A DNA stretch of 64,000 bases from Flavobacterium sp. YJ01 (GTDB taxonomy: Bacteria > Bacteroidota > Bacteroidia > Flavobacteriales > Flavobacteriaceae): positions 5,419,845-5,483,844 of the forward strand of contig NZ_CP119757.1 of assembly GCF_029320955.1 (NCBI RefSeq). Reading direction: 5' to 3'. The position numbers and the translations under genes are program-made. The notes below the pieces were generated by a model. The model was not told where the DNA came from and made no database searches. It worked only from the letters and a program-made list of their open reading frames with translations. Below are positions 53,869 to 62,108 of this stretch, one piece after another (positions within the stretch are counted from its first letter, which is position 1; the number at the start of each line of letters is the position of its first letter).

Positions 53869-55272
53869 TTACAACTTTTTTTTATAACCTAAAATCTTTA
53901 AAACGTCGTCAGAAGTCTGTTGTTCTGAGAAAACCTCAGTAGCCAGAATTCCGTTTTCATCTCTGTCAATTAAGATATGTTTTGGTTGCGGGATTAAACA
54001 GTGGTGCAAACCTCCGTATCCTCCAATTGTTTCCTGATAAGCGCCAGTATTAAAGAAACCAATATATAATGGTTTTTCTTTATTGTACTTTGGCAAATAA
54101 ATGGCGTTCATGTTTTGCTCAGAATTGTAATAATCGTCACTATCACAAGTTAGACCTCCTAACAGAACCCGTTCGTAAGTATCATTCCAACGGTTAACCG
54201 CCAGCATAATAAAACGTTTGTTTATCGCCCAAGTATCTGGTAAAGTGGTAATGAAAGATGAATCAATCATATTCCATTTTTCTCTATCATTTTGTTGTTT
54301 TTGATACAAAATCTGATAGATAGCACCACCGCTTTCACCCACAGTAAACGATCCAAATTCCGTAAAAATATTTGGAACATCAACTTCAGCTTCATCACAG
54401 GCTATTTTAATCTGATTGATAATTTCATCAATCATATATTGGTAATCATATTCAAATGCAAGCGAATTCTTAATTGGAAAACCACCACCAATGTTCAAGC
54501 CATCTAGAGTAGGGCATTCTTTTTTAAGAGCAATATATACTTTAATACATTTTACAAGCTCATTCCAGTAATATGATGTATCGTTGATTCCGGTATTAAT
54601 GAAAAAGTGAAGCATTTTCAGCTCTAACTTATCATTCTCCTGAATTTGCTTTTTATAGAAAGAAACAATGTTTTTGTAACCAATACCTAATCTTGATGTA
54701 TAAAACTCAAATTTAGGTTCTTCCTCAGCAGCAATACGGATTCCAATTTTGAATTTTCCTTTAATTTCTGCCTGAAGCAAATCTAGTTCCTCATAATTAT
54801 CAATAATCGGAATAGTGTTTTTATGCCCGCTATTGATTAATCTTGCAATATTTGTGATGTATTCGTCTCTTTTAAAACCGTTACAAATAACATAAGTACT
54901 TTTATTTATTTTACCATTTTCAAGTAAATTTTCTACAATATTAACATCAAAAGCAGATGATGTTTCAATGTGAATGTTATTCTTGAAAGCTTCATTCATA
55001 ATATATTCAAAATGAGAGCTTTTTGTACAGTAGCAATAATAGTATTTTGCGTCGTATTTGTTCTTTTCCATTGATTTTCTGAACCAAGCTTTTGCTTTAT
55101 TAATGTTTTCAGAAATCTGAGGCAGATAAGTAAACTTTAATGGAGTACCATATTGTTCAACCAATTTCATCAAATCAATATTGTGAAATAAAAGGTTGTC
55201 TTTGTTTAGTTTAAATTCCTCTTGCGGAAAGTAGTATGTTTGGTTTATTAGATCCGAATATTTTGTATTCAT
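53869..55272 (-). CDS. speA: Arginine decarboxylase, PLP-dependent, alanine-racemase fold, 467 aa
   Basis: The PLP Lys is expected in AKYYYCYCTKSSHFEYIMNE (after about residue 77). The glycine-rich phosphate loop is LDGLNIGGGFPIKNSLAFEY, and the Cys-containing C-terminal motif is LLGGLTCDSDDYY. At 467 residues it is closer to the short flavobacterial biosynthetic arginine decarboxylases than to the 630-residue E. coli SpeA. It makes agmatine, the first step to putrescine. Agmatinase is not encoded in the window. The gene lies 105 bases upstream of the deoxyhypusine-synthase-like gene. A TATATTTG -7 element lies at 55360-55367. Confidence 0.82.
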   Translation of the reverse strand: MNTKYSDLINQTYYFPQEEFKLNKDNLLFHNIDLMKLVEQYGTPLKFTYLPQISENINKAKAWFRKSMEKNKYDAKYYYCYCTKSSHFEYIMNEAFKNNIHIETSSAFDVNIVENLLENGKINKSTYVICNGFKRDEYITNIARLINSGHKNTIPIIDNYEELDLLQAEIKGKFKIGIRIAAEEEPKFEFYTSRLGIGYKNIVSFYKKQIQENDKLELKMLHFFINTGINDTSYYWNELVKCIKVYIALKKECPTLDGLNIGGGFPIKNSLAFEYDYQYMIDEIINQIKIACDEAEVDVPNIFTEFGSFTVGESGGAIYQILYQKQQNDREKWNMIDSSFITTLPDTWAINKRFIMLAVNRWNDTYERVLLGGLTCDSDDYYNSEQNMNAIYLPKYNKEKPLYIGFFNTGAYQETIGGYGGLHHCLIPQPKHILIDRDENGILATEVFSEQQTSDDVLKILGYKKKL

Positions 55273-55342
55273 TTATTTGTCAACTTTTAGAGATTGTAAT
55301 TGTATTTTAAATTTAGTGTTTTTTCTGTACTAAATCTTAAAT

Positions 55343-55522
55343 TCAAACTCTAATATTGGCAAATATAATCGGCAGTTTTTCGTGCTCGGCTTTTGAACAT
55401 TGGAAAACATCAAAACACAATGGACTTTTACTATTATAAAAACGGTTCAACATTCTAAGTAAAGAACTGTTGAGACGGTTTCTGTAAGAGCTGAATTGTC
55501 TTTGCTGATTGTTTGTTTTCAT
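55343..55522 (-). CDS. Possible small basic protein, 59 aa
   Basis: The frame begins at ATG 55522 with MKTNNQQRQFSSYRNRLNSS and ends IIFANIRV. A -7-like TACATTTG (55527-55534, minus strand) lies only five bases upstream of the ATG, which would give an almost leaderless message. Its last codons overlap the speA -7 element at 55360. The N-terminus is rich in Arg, Asn and Gln. No family is recognised; it may be a real small protein or a chance frame. Confidence 0.4.
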   Translation of the reverse strand: MKTNNQQRQFSSYRNRLNSSLLRMLNRFYNSKSPLCFDVFQCSKAEHEKLPIIFANIRV

Positions 55523-55578
55523 GGGGCAAATGTAAAAAATAAAATATACCAAATGCAACGCTTTCGATTAAAAAAAGT

Positions 55579-56646
55579 TTAAGATTTATAATCTTGAAAC
55601 GCGTCTAGAATTAATTTATTTTCAACGGATTGGTTAATTTTTATTTTTCCGATTCCCTCAATCAATGCAAATTGAATTAAACCGTATTCATTTTTTTTGT
55701 CGTGAATCAGCAATTCTAAGATCGGATCGATGTCATTTTCTTCAAAAATAATATCATCGTAAATGCCTTTGATTATTGTTTTGATTTCTCTGTATTCTTC
55801 TGGCGAAATTAGATTTTTTTGCAAAGAAATGTAACTCTCCAAAATCATTCCCACAGCAATAGCTTCTCCATGAAGTAAAGTCGTTTTTTCTGTGCTTTCT
55901 AAAAAATAGCCTTCAATAGCATGACCAAGTGTATGTCCAAAATTCAAGGCTTTGCGAATGTTTTTTTCTGTTGGATCTTGAATTACGATTTCGTTTTTAA
56001 TTTCAACAGAACGATAAATTAACTGATCCAGTTCGTCAAAAACAATTGATTTCAAATCAGAAAATTGTCTCCAATATGGCGCATCGTAAATTAAACCATG
56101 TTTTAGCATTTCTGCCAAACCAGAACGCATTTCGCTTTGCGGTAAAGTTTCTAAATATTGTGTGTCAATTAATACCATTTGAGGCACATTAATAACACCA
56201 ATTTGATTTTTTAGATTTCCTAAATCAACACCTGTTTTTCCTCCAACAGAAGCATCTACCATTGATAATAAAGTGGTTGGAATATTTATAAAATCAACAC
56301 CTCTTTTAAAAGTAGAAGCTACAAAACCTCCTAAATCAGTAACCACACCGCCACCAAGATTAATTAGAAGCGACTTTCTATCAGCGCCTAATTCCGTCAA
56401 AACATTCCAAATCTGAATACAAGTCTCTATATTTTTATTTGCTTCACCGGCTTCAAATTCAATAATTTCGATGTTTAAATCCGTTTCAATTATAGGAAGC
56501 AATTTAGGCAAACAATATTCATTAGTCTGATCATCTACGATTATAAATAGATTAGAATATTTGTTTTCTTTTAAATGTTTATTTAAAGCTTCGTAAGCAT
56601 TTTGGTTAAAATGAACGAGGTAATTATTGGCTTGAATAGACTGCAT
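55579..56646 (-). CDS. aroB: 3-dehydroquinate synthase AroB, 355 aa
   Basis: It cyclises DAHP to 3-dehydroquinate in the shikimate pathway. NAD-binding loop INLGGGVVTDLGGFVASTFK at about 99-118, PTTLLSMVDASVGGKTGVDL, catalytic/zinc residues in RSGLAEMLKHGLI, LNFGHTLGHAIEG and LLHGEAIAVGM are all as in the family. A TATTTTTG -7 element lies at 56670-56677, about 25 bases upstream of the ATG. Confidence 0.95.
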   Translation of the reverse strand: MQSIQANNYLVHFNQNAYEALNKHLKENKYSNLFIIVDDQTNEYCLPKLLPIIETDLNIEIIEFEAGEANKNIETCIQIWNVLTELGADRKSLLINLGGGVVTDLGGFVASTFKRGVDFINIPTTLLSMVDASVGGKTGVDLGNLKNQIGVINVPQMVLIDTQYLETLPQSEMRSGLAEMLKHGLIYDAPYWRQFSDLKSIVFDELDQLIYRSVEIKNEIVIQDPTEKNIRKALNFGHTLGHAIEGYFLESTEKTTLLHGEAIAVGMILESYISLQKNLISPEEYREIKTIIKGIYDDIIFEENDIDPILELLIHDKKNEYGLIQFALIEGIGKIKINQSVENKLILDAFQDYKS

Positions 56647-56862
56647 AATTCTTTAGTTAATTAAAGGCACAAAAATAAAGTATTTTAAACTAAATAAACT
56701 TCAAACTTCTGGTCTAATTTGTTTAAAATCCTAGTTTCTCTTTTTAATGCTTTAAAATGCATTATAGTAAAGATTTACTTTATAAAGCATCTTTTTTTGC
56801 TAACCTGTTAAGAATATTAAAAAATTTGATGCTGTTTGGTGAATAATATTCAAAACACTCTC

Positions 56863-56870
56863 TATATTTG
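56863..56870 (+). promoter_or_regulatory. -7 promoter element of the proline dehydrogenase gene
   Basis: TATATTTG, 18 bases before the ATG. The nearest TTTG (56835-56838) is 24 bases upstream, wider than usual. Confidence 0.5.
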
Positions 56871-56887
56871 CATAAAAAATAAATTTA

Positions 56888-58057
56888 ATGGAAAAGATAT
56901 TCGATAACACTCAGGTTGCATTTTCACTTAAAAGTGATACGGAACTTGATAGAGCTTATTTCCTTTTCAAAATGATTGACAGTGAGCCATTAGTAAGAAT
57001 TGGTACTGCTGTAACTAATTTTGCAATTAAAGCTCATTTACCAGTAGAAGGATTAATTCGTGCAACGGTTTTTGACCATTTTTGTGGTGGTGTAAATGAA
57101 AACGACTGTCTTACTGTTGTAGACAAAATGTTTACAAAAGGTGTTTCGTCTGTTTTGGATTATTCTGTTGAAGGAAAAGAAGAAGAAGAGCAGTTTGATG
57201 CTGCTTTAGAGATGACTTTAAGAACTATCGATTTTGCTAAAGAACGTTTAGCTATTCCGTTTGCCGTTTTTAAACCAACTGGTTTAGGTCGTTTTGAATT
57301 GTATGAAAAATTAGGAGAAAAACAAACTTTAACTCCAACAGAACAAGCAGAATGGGATAGAGTAGTGGCTCGTTTTGATAAAGTTTGTGGTGAAGCACAT
57401 AAAAAAGATGTAGCATTGTTGATTGACGGTGAAGAAAGCTGGATGCAAGATGCAGCAGATGATTTGGTTACCGATATGATGCGTAAATACAATAAAGAAA
57501 AAGCTATTGTATTTAATACATTGCAAATGTACCGTTGGGATCGTTTAGATTATTTGAAAAAACTTCACGAGGTTGCCAAAAATGAAGGTTTTTATATCGG
57601 AATGAAATTAGTTCGTGGAGCTTACATGGAAAAAGAGAACAAAAGAGCAGAAGAAAAAGGGTATGTTTCTCCGATTTGCGTTTCTAAAGAAGCTACAGAT
57701 GTAAATTACGACAATGCGGTACAATACATGTTGGACCATATCGATAAAATGTCCATTTTTGCTGGAACGCATAATGAATTGAGTTCTTATAAATTAATGG
57801 AAATGATGGCTCAAAAAGGAATTGCTAAAAACGATCCAAGAATTTGGTTTGGGCAATTGTACGGAATGAGCGATAATATTAGCTACAACTTAGCCGAAAA
57901 CGGTTATAATGATGCGAAATATTTACCATTCGGACCAGTTAAAGATGTTATGCCATACTTAATTCGTCGTGCTGAAGAAAATACTTCGGTTGCTGGCCAA
58001 ACAAGCCGCGAATTATCAATGATAAAAGCTGAACGTAAACGTAGAAAAGGGAAATAA
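56888..58057 (+). CDS. Proline dehydrogenase, monofunctional, 389 aa
   Basis: An FAD-dependent TIM-barrel that oxidises proline to pyrroline-5-carboxylate. Family blocks are IKAHLPVEGLIRATVFDHFC, DGEESWMQDAADDLVTDMM, FYIGMKLVRGAYMEKENKRA, FAGTHNELSSYKLMEMM and RIWFGQLYGMSDNISYNLA, and the C-terminal arginines in PYLIRRAEENTSV. No P5C dehydrogenase or DNA-binding domain is fused, unlike enterobacterial PutA. It probably associates with the membrane and feeds electrons to menaquinone. Ends at a terminator at 58121. Confidence 0.94.
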   Translation: MEKIFDNTQVAFSLKSDTELDRAYFLFKMIDSEPLVRIGTAVTNFAIKAHLPVEGLIRATVFDHFCGGVNENDCLTVVDKMFTKGVSSVLDYSVEGKEEEEQFDAALEMTLRTIDFAKERLAIPFAVFKPTGLGRFELYEKLGEKQTLTPTEQAEWDRVVARFDKVCGEAHKKDVALLIDGEESWMQDAADDLVTDMMRKYNKEKAIVFNTLQMYRWDRLDYLKKLHEVAKNEGFYIGMKLVRGAYMEKENKRAEEKGYVSPICVSKEATDVNYDNAVQYMLDHIDKMSIFAGTHNELSSYKLMEMMAQKGIAKNDPRIWFGQLYGMSDNISYNLAENGYNDAKYLPFGPVKDVMPYLIRRAEENTSVAGQTSRELSMIKAERKRRKGK

Positions 58058-58120
58058 ATTAATTGTTAATTATGAATTGTAAATTGTGAATGTTTACAAT
58101 GTTATAACGGTTTATCATAA

Positions 58121-58154
58121 AAAAAAGCTCCAATTTTCATTGGAGCTTTTTTTT
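58121..58154 (+). terminator. Terminator after proline dehydrogenase gene
   Basis: AAAAAAGCTCCAA pairs with TTGGAGCTTTT; T-run of eight follows. Confidence 0.85.
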
Positions 58155-58166
58155 ATGATTTATTAT

Positions 58167-58271
58167 AAACTGGACTAAAGTCCAGCTCTACAATATTCTT
58201 TGTTCCTTCGGAACTCTAATGAAGAGCCTTTGGCTCGATTTATATTGTAGGGCTGGACTTTAGTCCAGTTT
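58167..58271. repeat. Cloverleaf-like palindromic element
   Basis: The outer arms (58167-58196 and 58242-58271) pair in 29 of 30 positions. Each arm itself contains the palindrome CTGGACT-AA-AGTCCAG. Two further hairpins stand inside: GTTCC-TTC-GGAAC (58201-58213) and GAGCC-TTT-GGCTC (58224-58236). It lies between convergent genes. No coding potential. Confidence 0.75.
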
Positions 58272-58303
58272 AAATAGATATAAGATTAAAAATTGGAATC
58301 CGT

Positions 58304-60094
58304 TTAAGAATTGCTAAACTGAAGATTGCTCAGATTTTTATAAATTCCGTTTTCTAGATTTATCAATTCCTGGTGTGTTCCTTGTTCTGAGATTTTTCCA
58401 TTATCCAAAACTAAGATTTTATCTGCATTTCTAATTGTAGAAAGTCTGTGAGCAATTATAATGCTTGTTCTTCCTTCCATTAGAACTTCTAGAGCTTCTT
58501 GAACTAGCTTTTCGCTTTCGCTGTCTAAAGAAGAAGTTGCTTCGTCTAAAATTAAAATGCTTGGGTTTTTAAGCAAAGCTCTAGCAATTGCAATACGCTG
58601 ACGCTGTCCACCTGAAAGTTTTACACCACGTTCACCAACCAGAGTTTCAAATTTTTCAGGAAATCCATCAATAAAATTTAAAGCGTTGGCTTGTTTTGCA
58701 GCGGCAATAATTTCTTCTTCGGAAGCGTTAGGTTTTCCGTAAGCAATATTTTCTCTAATAGTTCCGCCAAAAAGAATAACATCTTGCGGAACGATACTCA
58801 TATTTCCACGAAGATCTTCTAAATCATAATCATGAATATTCTTTCCATCAACAATAATTTCTCCAGAAGTAATATCGTAAAAACGAAGTAATAGAGACGA
58901 AATAGTAGATTTTCCGGCTCCGCTTGGTCCCACGATTGCAATTTTCTGACCGAAATCGGCATTAAAATTCACATCTTTTAAAACCTGAACTTCTTTACGT
59001 GAAGGATAACTAAAAGCAACATTTTTAAAAGCAACATTTCCTTTTATTTTCTCAATCGGAGAAGTTTTTACATTAGCGTTAATTGCTTCTGGAGCTTCTT
59101 CTAAAAGCTCAAAAACACGTTCTGTTGCTCCAACGGCTTTCTGAATCTGGGCATACATTTCGGCAATTCCTCCAAAAGATGCACCAATAAAAGTGGTGTA
59201 AAGAACAAATGAAATTAAATCTCCAACACCTTCAACTTCACCTTTAATAGTTAAGGTAATTCCGTACCAAACTACGGCTACAACGCAACCAAAAAGGCAA
59301 AGAATAATAAAGGAAGCAAAGTAACCTCTGTATTGACCGCCTTTAATGGCAATTTTTACAATTTCTCTAATTTTATTTTTGTAACGCTGAATTTCGTACC
59401 ATTCGTTAGCAAAAGCTTTAACATTGCTAATCCCTTGTAAAGTTTCTTCAACAATAACTTGACTTTCGGCAACTTTGTCTTGTGTTTTTTTTCCGTATTT
59501 ACGAATGAATCTTCCGAAAATCACTGCTGCAATTGCCACAACTGGAACAATTGCCAACATCATAAAAGTCAGTTTCGGACTGATACTTCCTAAAATGATA
59601 AATCCTCCGATGATTAGAATAAACTGACGTAAAAATTCAGCTATTGTTGTACTAAAAGTATCTTGCAATTGCGAAATATCAGCGCTGATTCGGCTATTAA
59701 GTTCACCAACACGTTTTTGAGAATAAAACGACATTGGCAATTTTATTAAATTTTCATATAATGCAAAACGAATGTTAGAAAGCGAGTTTTCTGTAAAATT
59801 GACAAATAATGAAATTCTGAAAAAAGAGAAAACCGCCTGAAGAACCAAGATTCCCATTAATCCTAAAGCAATTTCGTTTGCTTTAGAAAGATCTTTATTT
59901 GTTACGCAATCTACCAACATTCCCATTAATTTAGGAAAGGCGAGGGCAGTGGCGCTTGTTAAAAACAAAAAAATCAAACCAAGGAAAAATTTCCATTTGT
60001 GGCTTTTAGCATATTTAAAAATTCGGAGAGCTTTTTGAAGGGAATTAGAGTTTAATTTAGCTTTCGGTAAATCATTTTCTTGAAATCTTGCCAT
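58304..60094 (-). CDS. ABC exporter, fused membrane and ATPase domains (MsbA-like), 596 aa
   Basis: Six membrane spans occupy about residues 35-320. The ATPase has Walker A KIAIVGPSGAGKSTISSLLL, Q-loop IVPQDVILFGGTIRENIAYG, signature RGVKLSGGQRQRIAIARALL, Walker B ILILDEATSSLDSESE and H-loop SIIIAHRLSTIRN. A half-size transporter working as a dimer, probably exporting lipid or drug substrates. The ATG at 60094 (MARFQENDLPKAKL) is chosen because the promoter -7 element at 60117-60124 leaves no room for the ATG at 60106. Confidence 0.93.
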   Translation of the reverse strand: MARFQENDLPKAKLNSNSLQKALRIFKYAKSHKWKFFLGLIFLFLTSATALAFPKLMGMLVDCVTNKDLSKANEIALGLMGILVLQAVFSFFRISLFVNFTENSLSNIRFALYENLIKLPMSFYSQKRVGELNSRISADISQLQDTFSTTIAEFLRQFILIIGGFIILGSISPKLTFMMLAIVPVVAIAAVIFGRFIRKYGKKTQDKVAESQVIVEETLQGISNVKAFANEWYEIQRYKNKIREIVKIAIKGGQYRGYFASFIILCLFGCVVAVVWYGITLTIKGEVEGVGDLISFVLYTTFIGASFGGIAEMYAQIQKAVGATERVFELLEEAPEAINANVKTSPIEKIKGNVAFKNVAFSYPSRKEVQVLKDVNFNADFGQKIAIVGPSGAGKSTISSLLLRFYDITSGEIIVDGKNIHDYDLEDLRGNMSIVPQDVILFGGTIRENIAYGKPNASEEEIIAAAKQANALNFIDGFPEKFETLVGERGVKLSGGQRQRIAIARALLKNPSILILDEATSSLDSESEKLVQEALEVLMEGRTSIIIAHRLSTIRNADKILVLDNGKISEQGTHQELINLENGIYKNLSNLQFSNS

Positions 60095-60116
60095 TTGAAT
60101 ATACAATTAAGGTATG

Positions 60117-60147
60117 CAAAGGTATGACTAAGTCGATTTACTACAAA
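60117..60147 (-). promoter_or_regulatory. Consensus promoter for the ABC exporter gene
   Basis: On the minus strand TTTG (60144-60147), exactly 19 bases and TACCTTTG (60117-60124) match the Bacteroidetes consensus perfectly; the ATG is at 60094. Confidence 0.85.
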
Positions 60148-60288
60148 GAAATATTAATAATTACAGCTTTTAATTTGGCTTTTAACGAAATTATAAGAAA
60201 GAGTAAAAAAACTTTATTTTTTAAAGGTTTGAAAAATAGCTTTCTAAAGAAAAATACGAAAAAATATTTCATTTTTTTTCTAAAAAGG

Positions 60289-60319
60289 CTTGCAAATACA
60301 AAATCTAAACGTATTTTTG
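60289..60319 (+). promoter_or_regulatory. Promoter of the first tRNA-Val gene
   Basis: CTTG (60289-60292), 19 bases, TATTTTTG (60312-60319); the tRNA starts 37 bases later. Confidence 0.75.
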
Positions 60320-60355
60320 CACCCGCAATCACAAAGATAGCAGCCTAGTAAAATA

Positions 60356-60430
60356 GGGCGATTAGCTCAGCTGGTTCAGAGCACCTCGTTTACACCGAGG
60401 GGGTCGGGGGTTCGAACCCCTCATCGCCCA
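60356..60430 (+). tRNA. tRNA-Val (anticodon TAC), copy 1
   Basis: A complete cloverleaf: acceptor stem GGGCGAT with ATCGCCC, D-arm GCTC...GAGC, anticodon stem CCTCG/CGAGG around loop TTTACAC (anticodon TAC), T-arm GGGGG-TTCGAAC with one G-T pair and discriminator A. The CCA end is not encoded. Confidence 0.97.
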
Positions 60431-60452
60431 CATTTTTTTTTATAAAAAAAGG

Positions 60453-60483
60453 CTTGCAAATACAAATACTAAATGTATATTTG
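60453..60483 (+). promoter_or_regulatory. Promoter of the second tRNA-Val gene
   Basis: CTTG (60453-60456), 19 bases, TATATTTG (60476-60483). The region from GGCTTGCAAATAC to the tRNA is a diverged duplicate of the region before the first tRNA. Confidence 0.75.
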
Positions 60484-60519
60484 CAGACGCAATCACAAAG
60501 ATAGCAACCTAGTAAAATA

Positions 60520-60594
60520 GGGCGATTAGCTCAGCTGGTTCAGAGCACCTCGTTTACACCGAGGGGGTCGGGGGTTCGAACCCCTCATCGCCCA
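60520..60594 (+). tRNA. tRNA-Val (anticodon TAC), copy 2, island insertion site
   Basis: Identical over all 75 bases to the copy at 60356. Its last ten bases are also the stop region of the serine recombinase gene on the other strand, marking the junction of chromosome and island. Confidence 0.97.
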
Positions 60595-62108
60595 CTTTGA
60601 GGGATAACAGAAATGTTATCCCTCTTTTTTTTGTATAAAAGATATCCTTTTTCCTCCATTTTACTGGCATTATGAGAAAATATGTCCATCATTGTAGGTG
60701 TTCGATAAATACCCTCTTGATAGTATAAGTTGCCATCGAACACCATATTCACAAACTCTCGTTTTTGCAAAGTGTTTGATCTGTCGTAGATATGTCTTAT
60801 ATCTCCCAATAAATCCAGATTACTTTCTAAAATCTCAAAAGCTTTACCTTGGTTTACGCTGAATCTTTCTATAGATGCCTTAAGGGTCAGGATATGATCA
60901 CTGTATGTAGAATACCATCTATCGTATGTATCTTTATTTATTTCATCTCTGAACCATTTTTCTTCTACAGCATTTAATCTCTGCTGTATTTCTTCAAGTT
61001 CATTTCTTTTTTCTACTGCTTTTTCCTTGTTGGTTTTTACTTCTTTCTCAATTGAAGCATAGCTTCCATCTCTTATATCCTTAATATGTTTTTCTGAAAC
61101 ACTCATCAGGTCGCAGGCATTTAAGAACTGCTCATGCGCTTTGACAGCACTTATATTATTATGCCTAGAATGCTTGCATTTATAATAGTAGAAGTATTTT
61201 CCAGATTTTCCACGGGAAGGCGCTCCTGTAAGAGGCGCACCGCAATGACATTTTACAACACCTCTTAATGGTATCTCATCATCAACGGTTACCTTTATCT
61301 TATCTTCTTTTTTCATTTTCGCCTGAACCATTGTCCATGTTATCTTGTCCACTATTGGCTCATGAATGGCTGGAAAAAGACCGCCCGGCAGATCCTTGAA
61401 CGGCTCGACCTTTACAAGTCCTGCATAAACAGGATTCGCCAGCACACGGTCAATAGCCATATTGCCTTTTCTGTCAAAACCCGACTGATAAGCTATTTCC
61501 TTGATTTTGTATAATGGTACATTACGAAGAAACATGTCATAAATCAATCGGACAACTTTAGCTTCTATCTCATTTACTTCGAGATGTCGCTGTTTTCCTT
61601 CTCCGACTTTAATATAGCCAAAAGGTTTTTCTCTCGTAAGGAAACGGCCTTCTTTAGCACGAGCTGTGTAAAGTCCGCCACGTACTTTAATACTCCTGTT
61701 GATATTATCTTCCTCGGCAAGCAGTAATTGCAAGCCTGCCCTGAAAAAGCTCCCTGGGGTGTCATAATCAAAGACTATCCCCTCGGTCACACTTATAATC
61801 TGAATGCTATATTTTTTTTGGAACTGCTTGACCATGTTCATCGCTTCGCCAGCGTCCCTGCTAAAGCGGTCAAGCTGGTCTACAAGCAGATAATCAACGG
61901 ATTTATAATGTTTGGCTATAAATGCCTGCAGTTTTATAAAATCTGGACGATCAAAACTTTTTGCACTTTTCCCCCTGTCAATGAAAGTATCTACCAACTG
62001 TATATTATTATACTGCAAGTATTGGTCAGTGTACAGTTCCTGTCGTTCAATCGAGCCATTGCTTTGCCCCAATTGACTAAATCTTAAATATCTAATCGCT
62101 CTCTTCAT
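60585..62108 (-). CDS. Large serine recombinase (site-specific), 507 aa
   Basis: The resolvase catalytic domain carries Arg9 and Ser11 in RAIRYLRFSQLGQSNGSIER and the second Arg region VDQLDRFSRDAGEAM near 76-90. A recombinase domain follows at about 155-270 (FGYIKVGEGKQRHLEVNEIE; DRVLANPVYAGLVKVEPF), then a zinc ribbon (VVKCHCGAPLTGAPSRGKSG, with further Cys/His after YYYKCKHSRH) and a coiled coil (EKRNELEEIQQRLNAVEEKW). Such enzymes integrate and excise islands without accessory factors. Its last 14 codons run through the tRNA-Val terminator and the stop is inside the tRNA gene. Base composition and codon choice differ visibly from neighbours, indicating transfer. Confidence 0.93.
   Translation of the reverse strand: MKRAIRYLRFSQLGQSNGSIERQELYTDQYLQYNNIQLVDTFIDRGKSAKSFDRPDFIKLQAFIAKHYKSVDYLLVDQLDRFSRDAGEAMNMVKQFQKKYSIQIISVTEGIVFDYDTPGSFFRAGLQLLLAEEDNINRSIKVRGGLYTARAKEGRFLTREKPFGYIKVGEGKQRHLEVNEIEAKVVRLIYDMFLRNVPLYKIKEIAYQSGFDRKGNMAIDRVLANPVYAGLVKVEPFKDLPGGLFPAIHEPIVDKITWTMVQAKMKKEDKIKVTVDDEIPLRGVVKCHCGAPLTGAPSRGKSGKYFYYYKCKHSRHNNISAVKAHEQFLNACDLMSVSEKHIKDIRDGSYASIEKEVKTNKEKAVEKRNELEEIQQRLNAVEEKWFRDEINKDTYDRWYSTYSDHILTLKASIERFSVNQGKAFEILESNLDLLGDIRHIYDRSNTLQKREFVNMVFDGNLYYQEGIYRTPTMMDIFSHNASKMEEKGYLLYKKKRDNISVIPQSGR
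60599..60632 (+). terminator. tRNA-Val terminator embedded in the recombinase gene
   Basis: GAGGGATAAC pairs perfectly with GTTATCCCTC across AGAAAT, followed by eight T on the plus strand. The same bases encode the recombinase residues around KKRDNISVIPQ on the minus strand. Confidence 0.85.

Noticed and set aside
58167..58271. Reading the cloverleaf element as a tRNA gene
   Set aside because: Loops and stem lengths do not fit a tRNA: there is no TTCRA loop, no anticodon arm of proper size and no acceptor end.
61728..62087. 119-codon plus-strand frame inside the recombinase gene
   Set aside because: Antisense to the catalytic domain of the recombinase, whose motifs are intact.
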